From: Escherichia sp. ESNIH1
Lineage (GTDB): Bacteria > Pseudomonadota > Gammaproteobacteria > Enterobacterales > Enterobacteriaceae
Assembly: GCA_002918705.1 (NCBI GenBank)
Contig: PQKR01000001.1
Span: 1-64,000 of the forward strand
Reading direction: 5' to 3'
Length of the DNA: 64,000 nt
The position numbers were made by a program, and so were the translations under genes. The notes under the pieces are model-generated. The model made no database searches. It saw nothing but the letters and a program-made list of their open reading frames with translations, and had not been told where the DNA came from. Shown here piece after piece: positions 29,501-35,334 of the stretch (positions are counted from its first letter, which is position 1; each line of letters begins with the position of its first letter).

Positions 29501-30588
29501 GAGAGCGAGTTCGCTCCCTGTGCCAGAGACTGTAAAACATCAGCCGGTATTTCAAGGCTCCAGCTGCCATCGTTATTAACGATGGTTTGCCATGTGTTAC
29601 TGCCCAGGGTCACAGTAATCTGGCTCCCTGCGTTAACCGCATCGGTTCTTCCCACCAGAACCTGAGCCGTGCCAACCTCTTGCTGGTTTACTATGTTGTC
29701 GCCTGTCAATGGGTCGATCAGCAGAGTTGATACAGGGGGAGTAGGCTCCTCTCCATCATCCGGCGGCGTAGTTCCGCCATCGTCCGGCGGCGTAGTTCCG
29801 CCATCGTCCGGCGGCGTAGTTCCGCCATCGTCCGGCGGCGTAGTTCCGCCATCGTCCGGCGGCGTGGTGCCGCCATCGTCCGGCGGCGTGGTTCCGCCAT
29901 CGTCCGGCGGCGTAGTACTGCCATCGTCCGGCGGCGTGGTTCCGCCATCGTCCGGCGGCGTAGTACTGCCATCGTCCGGCGGCGTAGTACTGCCATCGTC
30001 CGGCGGCGTAGTACTGCCATCGTCCGGCGGCGTGGTACTGCCATCGTCCGGCGGGGTTCCATCGATAGGGGGAAGAACGCCATTATCCTCAGCTTCCTGA
30101 CGGCTGCTGCCGCTACCGCCGCCGCCTGCTGCGGCTGCAATACCGACAATCCCCCCGATCGCCGCTACCCCACCCAATACGGCCAACGCAGAGATCCCAC
30201 CTGCGCCAACAAGAGAATCTACAGATGCTTCAGAGAACGCTGGCACGATTGCCTCTGCCGTAGCAGGCGCGGCGGCATCAGCAAAGGGGAAAACGGCGTG
30301 GTGCGTGCCCAGATCATCTTCAAAAATTAGTTCGCTGTGTAAGCCATTCTCATCAAGCACAAAAAAGCGCTGGTAGCGTACCGTAGTACCGTCGTTCATA
30401 TGGACGATCAGGTCATTTCCTTCACGCTGATAGTAATTAACAGACTGTGGGGAAGCATTAATACGAACGATGCTGGTTTGCGTCAGATTAACAACGCGGT
30501 CGGCACTTTGGGCATATTGGCTAACGACATCACCAGTTCTTTGATTTATAATATCCACTGACCCAGCAGGGCTAATTTGGGGAGCCAT
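20539..30588 (-). CDS. bapA: Giant BapA-like biofilm adhesin, N-terminal 3349 residues, truncated by an in-frame TAG
   Basis: Residues 1-115 form a BapA prefix-like domain (MAPQISPAGSVDIINQRTGD), 125-158 a Gly/Ala-rich hydrophobic stretch, about 178-282 thirteen PPDDG units, then about 30 Ig-like repeats of roughly 95-105 residues, each opening with a GDN-x-LN-x-x-E type motif and containing a WxVxxPxxxLxxLxDG stretch. The locus next to smpB, with bapBCD-type exporter genes behind it, matches Salmonella bapA, whose product is secreted and promotes biofilm formation. With the downstream frame the intact protein would have 4152 codons. The TAG falls in repeat 31 where sister repeats have Q, T or V, so a CAG-to-TAG change is the simplest origin. 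The product as read lacks its export signal. Confidence 0.85.
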   Translation of the reverse strand: MAPQISPAGSVDIINQRTGDVVSQYAQSADRVVNLTQTSIVRINASPQSVNYYQREGNDLIVHMNDGTTVRYQRFFVLDENGLHSELIFEDDLGTHHAVFPFADAAAPATAEAIVPAFSEASVDSLVGAGGISALAVLGGVAAIGGIVGIAAAAGGGGSGSSRQEAEDNGVLPPIDGTPPDDGSTTPPDDGSTTPPDDGSTTPPDDGSTTPPDDGGTTPPDDGSTTPPDDGGTTPPDDGGTTPPDDGGTTPPDDGGTTPPDDGGTTPPDDGGTTPPDDGEEPTPPVSTLLIDPLTGDNIVNQQEVGTAQVLVGRTDAVNAGSQITVTLGSNTWQTIVNNDGSWSLEIPADVLQSLAQGANSLSVLLVDNAGRTVTSSLDFTVDTVPPALQLTPFVPNDILDASQLSADKIVRGFSASEDQGSVVTVTLNGKSYTTAVDNLGRWQLSIPQTDIQQLQDGQPYTVEYQIVDLAGNVTTGQADFSTNFTSPQVIVDPVTGDNVLNTAELQLNQTLSGQTVNIPVGQVVTITLGTKTYYAQVMGDGSWKTTLPAGDLASLAQGDNPLTVSVNDANGTPVERTETINVDGSQTGIAIAILSTDDYLNASEALSPLEVRGVTTVTGPDVGIVVRFNGKEYAVTAIDAAGNWSVQIPSADLLLLPDGANTVEAIVTQGPQSAGDTHTLNVQIHYLPIPTIDAPFGDGYLNSVEKGLDQVLSGNTGVSGSGQSVSVQLAGKTYQALVDGDGNWRAVVPASDMQTIPDGLLTINVNVIDAAGNSAPLTSTAQVDTTLPALSLLPLTADGKLNGQELGQDQVLSGISSVAERGQPVTVVLNGKTYTTTVGTDGNWQLPLPAADLLQLSQGSYPLTVTLTDTAGNTQTVTQNIDVKTALPALNVQALTDGNDLDAAELRIDQILQGTVTNAEPGSVITVTLGSGSYQGSVDAGGSWRVTLPAVELQKLSDGTNTLNVSVTDGYGQTTSVDHTFTVDTTVDAVAISIISSDDYLNFDEANSDLVINGNSAGLPVGTVVTVTLNGQSYIGEIAANGAWQVTVGSADLLALNDGSAVVTATATGPNGVVIDSHTFTVIINDLPQAVVNTPFGDGVVNLIESERDQFVTGNTGVTGPGQTVVATLNGQQYTGTVAADGSWSVVLSAGAMTTLPDGAGSFDVTVTDAAGNDASQTIPFSVDKVPPEVTVQPINGTDTLNAAEVQSNQTINVISPDAAQVIVNVNGAGYTALPGATPGSWVVTLPAGALAALPDGQVAYTVTVTDAAGNATTLIRGVNLDATAPNVVVDPVTRDNVLDPAELANGFTLTGRTVPADPGATVALTVNGQPLSAVVNADGSWAVPVPATALSGLGDGPQQLTVTVTDSAGNASAPLNVDFTVDSTASALLINPVEGDNAISLADISDGITVSGSSVRIPEGTPVTVTLNGQQYQGVVNAGGFWTVTVPNSAAALIGDGTATVTVSSVDVNGVPLTSEQQFLIITQQLPLATINTPFGDGTINALEAAAGGALTGTTGSRGAGQSVTVQVDNGAPISGTVDANGNWTLPLTPAQISVLAQGSHTVTVTVADAAGNQNTQTAPLNVDTVPPLLTINSVTADNTVNSSEASGAVVISGTGGPYDAQNVQAVIVLVNGQNYDAILQPDGTWSITLPAGALANVADGPVAISARITDPAGNSTTIPGSFTLDASPLNAPLIAVNTVSADNFINALEAQSPLTVSGTTTRVEEGRTVTVTLSGQTYTAQVAADGSWTLDIQPEALAAVADGAQTISVQVTDLAGNVATGAQNVTFAATPASQPTLTVNTVAQDDIVNIQEQGRDLVISGSSTNLAAGTVVSVTFAGAPYSATIGSNGSWQFTVPQPVVQNLADGITYTVTATAVDAAQNNAQATHTVGVDLTPPLLTVQTAGTFLEDNRVNIAESLLDQTITGTGTPGLTVLLPINGKTIAAVIGDNGSWSMTIPAADLQLLPQGTSQLNFSVTDPQGNSQPVAVPINVNTQNAPSITLNAAFGDNIVSAQELAAGTTLTGTVNGVPTGTQVTVTIGTQNFFGTVTGTTWAVTVAGGELTGNGILPVTVTALDTFGNPATASASLDVVRFGPVAELPPALFGDGYLNQAEANTGAQITGSTGQAGPNQQVRIVIDGQEYNGTVDVNGNWTVPLTPQQLNAFTDATHTMTVTVTDRAGNVSTSPEQTFIVRTDALTPPTLATAFTDGFLSAAETLADSALTGSTGVPAGQVGSVLVSINNGPAIAATVEGATWTLPLTATQLQALPDGVLSVNITVTDVAGNQITGQGSFEAIVDALPQAQFVTPFGDGTLNYVESQSDQVLRGNTGVTGSGQTVSVTLSTGQIYTGPVQENGDWAITLPATDLRTLANNTTPTFEVTVRDRAGNTDTDPGSFQVRTALPAPVANDLFGDNILNINEAAGAAQITGSTQVLGPNQYVTIRVDVNGTPYTANVLEDGTWTINLPAGSLQSLTQGPHQLVIYAEDQYGNSATVPVPYQVALTPPNVTITTPLFGDNVVSVEEASGTNTIAGSFTTTYPVGSRVDVTVGGKLFTNVPVNGTTWSLTLTDADWAGVARGDQSVQVTVTDGAGNANSTSAPVTILIDVPTLQVTTPFAGDNVLTYDESQTIQTIAGTSTNLEAGQPLLVTFPNGRTFDTVIQADGSWTLQLTPADMAGLTAGTITVQATDRAGNLVSIDGGTLAVDLTPPPAFLTLDVIAGDNVVNASELTGDTLPIAGRAVNVTGLVNILLDGQFIGNATIAPDGSWAFNVPRAALGDGPHTLSVESFTTPGFASSQAFVVDTAVPTITLNSFAGDNVVNIDEKGVSQTISGTASEPGRDVQVTLNGKTYYATVSPQGEWTVTVPQSDVAGLTDGTYPLTASITDAAGNPQSTTQTVTVDASAPLLYVDALGVPAVLNTVSAASGLLLQGTGDPGNEVTIQLGPISWTGQVDEQGNWRYDFPNIDLTTLTDGAQVISISSRDSAGNVSTNNVALNVALNPTLGLLFDSLFFGDGILNVAESLVTQTLTGQVSGDYRGAKVNLTLVGTDVTINDLLVGPDGSFSVNLPPSLWQGLLTDTVALQFDVIDANGNTRQEIVDVGLALTDLPVVGEILMTADNVLNSVESGVAQTLSGTLDNAANVTGMVVNFGGQAINAVVDTVTGAWSAVLPDTLLNTLPDGQANVGLAITDAFGNVINTSASFNVARALPTIGLDPLFSDGVLSIPELLGSALSGTSTRLAGQQLTIQIGDAEAFTTNVDGSGRWAVNLPAAVQALLQGIGTGEVPVTVSAFDQYGNPASQTASIRVDLVAPVLNSLAVFTDNVLNVADSLLNQTISGVVGNAPVGSRVEV
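29755..30061 (-). repeat. 24-bp minisatellite inside bapA, 13 tandem copies (PPDDG-G/S-TT)
   Basis: Thirteen units built on CCATCGTCCGGCGGCGTAGT (plus strand) follow without spacers, encoding PPDDG followed by S or G and TT. Variants GGCGTAGTTCCG, GGCGTAGTACTG and GGCGTGGT alternate in blocks, showing unit-wise duplication. The proline/aspartate linker sits between the Gly/Ala hydrophobic stretch and the first Ig-like repeat. Confidence 0.95.
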
Positions 30589-31162
30589 ATAATGTCCTCT
30601 CGCTATTTAGATCGCTATTTTGTGCATGTGCCAGGCTTATTTTTGACAGAGGGAGGCCGCTACCAAAATAAAGTGGCAGAAATTAATCATCTTTGTAATA
30701 ACCGGGTAGTGGATCTACAAGTTATTGTTTTTCAATGAATTAATACCTCTTGCATAACTTCAACGCAGAATTGATCTCATTAAAATATATAATCAATAGT
30801 CTGAAATTAGGCAAACTCTCAAGTCACAAATTTTCACATTTTCTTAAATACAGAATATATTGTTTACAAATTCATTGATATTTAAGCATCACTAAAACAG
30901 TACAGGTGGTGAATAGATGTATTTTTAATAATTAACAAAGAGCTAAAAATAATAGTTCGATATATCCTATATGGTAAATATTTAATATATTCTTTCAGTA
31001 TTTATATTTTGAATAAAACGGGCTTAAAGGCGAGAACAACCTGTCCCAGAGCTGATGAACCGGCCCTGTTCATACTTTAACCAGCTGAAGGTCATACAGA
31101 GGTTGTAGCGATATGGACTGGTGCGTTGGTGGCAAAACCTGTTATACTGTAGTCAACACATT
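30589..31162. promoter_or_regulatory. AT-rich spacer between bapA and ssrA
   Basis: This 570-bp spacer has no convincing gene. It is much more AT-rich than its surroundings and must hold the bapA promoter on the minus strand. Near its right end TATACT (31143-31148) is placed as the -10 hexamer of ssrA. In Salmonella bapA is activated by CsgD; no site can be assigned with confidence here. Confidence 0.6.
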
Positions 31163-31525
31163 GGGGCTGATTCTGGATTCGACGGGATTTGCGAAACCCA
31201 AGGTGCATGCCGAGGGGAGGTTTGCCTCGTTAAAAGCCTCAAAAAAATAGTCGCAAACGACGAAAACTACGCTTTAGCAGCTTAATAACCTGCTTCGAGC
31301 CCTCTCTCCCTAGCCTCCGCTCTTAGGACGGGGATCAAGAGAGGTCAAACCCAAAAGAGATCGCGCGGATGCCCTGCCTGGGGTTGAAGCGTTAAAACTA
31401 ATCAGGCTAGTTTGTTAGTGGCGTGTCTGTCCGCAGCTGGCAAGCGAATGTAAAGACTGACTAAGCATGTAGTGCCGAGGATGTAGGAATTTCGGACGCG
31501 GGTTCAACTCCCGCCAGCTCCACCA
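31163..31525 (+). ncRNA. ssrA: Transfer-messenger RNA (tmRNA, 10Sa RNA)
   Basis: The 363-base RNA begins GGGGCTGATTCTGGATTCGA and ends with the tRNA-like GGTTCAACTCCCGCCAGC plus TCCACCA. The tag frame at 31253-31285 encodes ANDENYALAA and stop, identical to E. coli. The 3' end is a classical integration site for phages and islands, and accessory genes follow directly. Confidence 0.98.
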
Positions 31526-31570
31526 AAATTCTCCATCGGTGATTACCAGAGTCATCCGATGAAGTCCTAA

Positions 31571-31604
31571 GAGCCCGCACGGCGTAAGCCTGGCGGGCTT
31601 TTTT
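31571..31604 (+). terminator. Terminator behind ssrA
   Basis: The stem AGCCCGC/GCGGGCT is followed by six T, 45 bp behind the tmRNA. Confidence 0.85.
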
Positions 31605-31653
31605 GTGTCTGCCGTTCACCTAAGGACCAGCCTCTTCTCCGCTATCACACCCT

Positions 31654-32040
31654 TTATTCCTGTGGCTCATAGCGCAGCGTATCGATAATCAGCGCCAGCG
31701 CTGGCAAGAGCTGCCGCTCGCTGGAGTAGAAAATATGGTAACCCTGTTGCACAGGGCACCAATCCTGAAGCACCGCTTGCAGACGCCCGCTCTCCAGCCA
31801 GGGGCGAGCGAGGATCTCAGGAACATAGGCCAGCCCATATCCCGCCAGAGCAGCGTCCATCGTGGCGTAGACTGAATTAAAGATCAGCGGCCCGTCGATA
31901 CGGCATTGCAGAGCGACATCGCGACTCTTCAGCTCCCAGGCATTAATTCCTTCCCTAAGGGAAAACCGCGTATTGATACAGGCGTGACGTGCTAAATCAT
32001 CAGGCGTCTGAGGGATGCCTCGGGGTTGTTGGCGTGATAG
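31654..32040 (-). pseudogene. LysR-family regulator, C-terminal fragment
   Basis: The last about 125 residues of a LysR substrate-binding domain remain: GIPQTPDDLARHACIN, then IDGPLIFNSVYATMDAALAG and YGLAYVPEILARPWL, ending near RYEPQE. The N-terminal helix-turn-helix is missing, and an in-frame TGA stands at 32041-32043. The homology breaks off near 32025, exactly where a truncated EamA gene begins on the other strand. It cannot act as a DNA-binding regulator. Confidence 0.8.
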
Positions 32041-32551
32041 TCAGCACGGCGGGTGTGATATATCTTGCCTTTTCCAACGTTAGTGGAGGTCAAGGTATGA
32101 AAGCCTTTGGCTGGGGGGAGATATTAACCATCACATCCGCCCTCAGCTGGACGTTCTACTGTGCGCTGCTCCGGCTAAAAGATAAGCAAGTAAAAAATAC
32201 GTCATTTGTTTCCCTTAGCTCGTTGATAGGGAACGCTATCCTGGTTCCGCTATTCATATTGCATGTTGTTTTTAAGCAGGAGTTTTCATAGCGTACTCTA
32301 TCACGTGACTCCATTAGTTATCGCCGACACTATTTTCCTTATTTTTTCTATCATGGCTCTTGTACGTCTTCTGGAGCAGAGGCGTTTCGTTGATTGATAT
32401 TACGTGTAGCGAAATATACACACATTTTATTCCGGTATCCGGCGGCCTGATGGGAATCGTTTTTCTTGGCAACAAGTTAGACACTTATCATATCGTTACT
32501 CTCGTGCTGATCGTTCAGGGAAGAGATGCGTTTGCCAAACCATTCAGCTAA
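32024..32551 (+). pseudogene. EamA/DMT-family transporter, N-terminally deleted and frameshifted
   Basis: Starting GVVGVIVSTAGVIYLAFSN, the sequence resembles the middle of a DMT permease, continues GWGEILTITSALSWTFYCALLR, hits a stop at 32289-32291 and resumes in another phase as YVFWSRGVSLIDITCSEIYT and HFIPVSGGLMGIVFLG. The first helices are absent. It is a decayed metabolite exporter, originally divergent from the neighbouring lysR, a common pairing. Confidence 0.75.
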
Positions 32552-32656
32552 TTAATGTGAATGAGCTATCTATTCAGCGACACATTAAACGTTAAGGCCC
32601 AAACCTACCGTCTGGGCCTTATGAGCATGAGAAAGTTCAGTTATACGAGATGTAAA

Positions 32657-34087
32657 TTATTCTCCCAACGTTCCATCCTCATTAATATTTTGGGCGCGTA
32701 CAGGAGTACTGTTATCTACCCATGCGGCAACCGCAAAAGTGTTATCTGTGTTTTTGAGTGAATTATAGGAAGATGCTTGTGTGGCACTTGTTTTTAAATC
32801 AACCGTTTGAGTTGCCCATGTATATTCACCCTGGCTATCAAGCATTGCCGCTCTGATAGTATCGTTCTCGACCTCTGTCCTGTTGCGAGAGGGGATCCAC
32901 ATAGCCATTGTGCCATCGTTGAAAGGGTACATGCCTACGGGTTGTGAGCCAATTCCATTAGTATACCACTCCTCCAATTGCACACCTTCATCACTCCAGG
33001 CTCGACTTCCGGAACCAGTAATCATCTGTGCCACTACCGTATCATCCTCAAGATACGACTGCTCTTCATTCGGTTTTGTAGCATTCCACAGCGCAAAAGT
33101 TGTATCCGTTTCAACGTCATAACTGACAAAAGGAACAAGATCGCTATTGACTGAATTTGTTGAAACAGCTACGCCGATATCGGTGTATTTTAAGTGGCCT
33201 TCGGATAAAAGATGTTGAATATAGGTTTTGATCTGGCTGTTATTAAGTGGATTAGGCGCCGGGATCGCGAATACTGCGCCGCCTGCACCGTCATCAACGA
33301 CAGGACATTTTACTCCATCAGTGAGCCCGTTAGAGAGCGAGCCTGGTGTATACACAGTGATAATTTTTTGGGCCCAGGCATTTTTACCCTTTGTAGTGAA
33401 TTTTTGTGCAAGAAGCTCCCGTTTGGCCTCTTCACCTAGCATGGCTTTGATGAAAGGCGGTGTCGTATAGATAAATGACAGAATCGCCCCACCGTTATCG
33501 TCAGGAATAAGATCATTGATGGGCACGGTCATTTTTAAAGGTTCGGTTATTTTCCCATCCCCCCATAATTGCTGCCCATTAGCATCAATTTTTACCGTTC
33601 TAATATATTCACCACTGACATTATTCCAGGAGAGAACAATACCGTTATCGCTTGTCACCACGCAATAGACTTGTTCTACAATTTCATCCGCAGGCGAGAC
33701 AACTACCCCCTCCTCGCCAAAAAGGAACGCTCCTTCAGGTGATAGTTTAAAAACGAGCGCTTTACCGCCAGGCGAATCAAAAGTTGAAGAACCGTCATTA
33801 AACCCCGAGTCAATGCCGATTATAATATTATTTTCCGCATCTACGCTAAAACCAAAATCATAGGTGTAGGTTAAATGGCGCGTCAATACCAATATACCCT
33901 CTGTAGACGGCGCGTTTACCGGCCATAATAGGTTACCACTTGCATCAACACGTTGTACATACAGCGAGCCAACGCTATCAATCCAGGCGGTATATACGCC
34001 ACCATCCATAGAGGGTATTGATTTCTGAGAGAGTGCATTGACAGGGTTAGCAACAATAAGACTATTCGATGAATCATTTGACCACAT
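32657..34087 (-). CDS. Uncharacterised W-repeat protein, probably a beta-propeller
   Basis: This 476-residue protein is not recognised as a named family. It has about seven or eight repeats spaced roughly 52-68 residues, each with a strand pattern followed by a G-x-x-x-W turn: DASGNLLW (Gly51), SPEGAFLF, ANGQQLWGDG, TTKGKNAW, SEGHLKY, GSGSRAW, SQGEYTW and finally EDGTLGE. The regular spacing suggests a seven-bladed propeller. No signal peptide or membrane helix is seen. GC is visibly lower than in the core genes, suggesting transfer. It is divergent from an IprA-type regulator 490 bp away; a regulatory link is only inferred. Confidence 0.7.
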   Translation of the reverse strand: MWSNDSSNSLIVANPVNALSQKSIPSMDGGVYTAWIDSVGSLYVQRVDASGNLLWPVNAPSTEGILVLTRHLTYTYDFGFSVDAENNIIIGIDSGFNDGSSTFDSPGGKALVFKLSPEGAFLFGEEGVVVSPADEIVEQVYCVVTSDNGIVLSWNNVSGEYIRTVKIDANGQQLWGDGKITEPLKMTVPINDLIPDDNGGAILSFIYTTPPFIKAMLGEEAKRELLAQKFTTKGKNAWAQKIITVYTPGSLSNGLTDGVKCPVVDDGAGGAVFAIPAPNPLNNSQIKTYIQHLLSEGHLKYTDIGVAVSTNSVNSDLVPFVSYDVETDTTFALWNATKPNEEQSYLEDDTVVAQMITGSGSRAWSDEGVQLEEWYTNGIGSQPVGMYPFNDGTMAMWIPSRNRTEVENDTIRAAMLDSQGEYTWATQTVDLKTSATQASSYNSLKNTDNTFAVAAWVDNSTPVRAQNINEDGTLGE

Positions 34088-34579
34088 ATAATCACCTCTA
34101 ATTTTTTGTTAATATGGGATAGCCTAAGTGAAAGAAAAGATCGAAACCGGCTGCAAGGCGTGCTTACCTATACTATTAGCTCGACTTAATTAATAACCTA
34201 TCATTATAGACAAGGCCCTCTTTCTCTTTTTTGGTCTGACTCAGGCAAAAAAGCCTCATATCCCATCTATTTGTCACCGGTCAATAAGAAGGGCCTTTTA
34301 CGCTCAGAAAAACGCAGCTCATCATTTTACCTGTTAATCAAGTGAAGCGAGAAAGTTAGCAAGAATACTTTCCGTAAACAACGACTCGTTAGAGGTTGGA
34401 AAAGGCTGATGATGGCGTCTGTTTAAACAGCCAGATAGCTCCTGAAAACATTAAAATCATTATCAAAATATTATTAATCCGAATCAGATGGTTTATTATT
34501 GCCTTTAGGCCTTTCTTTGATTTTTTTCAAACGATAGTATATCCACCCTCAATACGTCCAAGAAGGATAAACAAGAAGA
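34088..34579. promoter_or_regulatory. AT-rich divergent intergenic region
   Basis: The 490-bp spacer between the divergent W-repeat gene and the IprA-like regulator contains no convincing gene. It holds a spaced inverted repeat AAGGCCCT (34212-34219) / AGGGCCTT (34290-34297). Promoters for both genes must lie here. A 65-codon frame at 34396-34593 has no good start context and runs into the regulator, so it is not called. Confidence 0.5.
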
Positions 34580-35224
34580 ATGGAACTTCATAAAATAAAT
34601 AAGCCTCTCGACTCGATAAACACTATCTTATCTCAATTTCCTGTCACACAGCCATCTCTGCTTGAACCGGGCCAGACGCTGCCCGTCAAAGCCAAAAATG
34701 AACATGGCGCCAGGAGAATCTATTTTCTGCTTGATGGCGCGATGATTAGCTCAGTGGGCGAAAATGAAAAGAAGCAGAATTTGGGCATTATGATGGGCCC
34801 CTCTATTATAGGCCTTGCACAACTTGCTCCAGCCGGGACGATTGCTCAGCATGAGGCTATTGTACCCTGTATGGTTGATTCTATTAGCGTTGGCGATTTC
34901 ATAAAAATAATTGAGGAAAAACAGCTTTGGCCTGACGTTATCAACGTCATGGTTACTATAATCAACTCCTTAGCCGCACGGACCGCTACATCCGGATTGC
35001 AGTCAGCCTATGAGATTATTAGAAGCTATCTCATTTATATGAACAGTGAAAATGGACAAACTATTAAAGAGCGCTATACCGTCGTAAAATATATGCAAAC
35101 GTTCTCCAGACTATCGCGAAGTATCATTCTAAAAATCCTTTCAGAACTTAAAGCGGGTGGGTTTATTGAGATGGAAAAAGGCAGGCTGATTCGTATCAAC
35201 AGGAATTTGCCCGATCGCTTCTGA
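34580..35224 (+). CDS. IprA/YaiV-type winged-helix transcriptional regulator
   Basis: A 214-residue protein with the same plan as E. coli YaiV (IprA): a CRP-like beta-roll without obvious cyclic-nucleotide residues (RRIYFLLDGAMISSVG; GPSIIGLAQLAP), a linker helix (YEIIRSYLIYMNSENGQTI), and a C-terminal winged helix (FSRLSRSIILKILSELKAGG then FIEMEKGRLIRINR). The clear similarity to YaiV lies in the last 70 residues. IprA is linked to oxidative-stress resistance in Salmonella and E. coli; the target of this paralogue is unknown. The start has AAGAAG upstream. AT-rich, in the ssrA accessory zone. Confidence 0.8.
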   Translation: MELHKINKPLDSINTILSQFPVTQPSLLEPGQTLPVKAKNEHGARRIYFLLDGAMISSVGENEKKQNLGIMMGPSIIGLAQLAPAGTIAQHEAIVPCMVDSISVGDFIKIIEEKQLWPDVINVMVTIINSLAARTATSGLQSAYEIIRSYLIYMNSENGQTIKERYTVVKYMQTFSRLSRSIILKILSELKAGGFIEMEKGRLIRINRNLPDRF

Positions 35225-35334
35225 TGTTGCCACTGAGGGTCTCGACGGTTACCCGGCACTATTTAGCAAAAATTCTTCGTTCCGCTGGGTCAAATGAGTG
35301 ATATATTTTCACACATTAAACCCAAGGAGAGATC

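Noticed and set aside
29669..30100. The 24-bp array seen as a possible CRISPR, and the opposite-strand frame with PPSSGGV repeats
   Set aside because: There are no unique spacers, the unit is 24 bp and in frame with bapA, and no cas genes are near. The opposite-strand frame is a shadow.
34396..34593. A 65-codon frame in the divergent spacer
   Set aside because: Poor start context, AT-rich composition and overlap with the regulator start; nothing supports coding.
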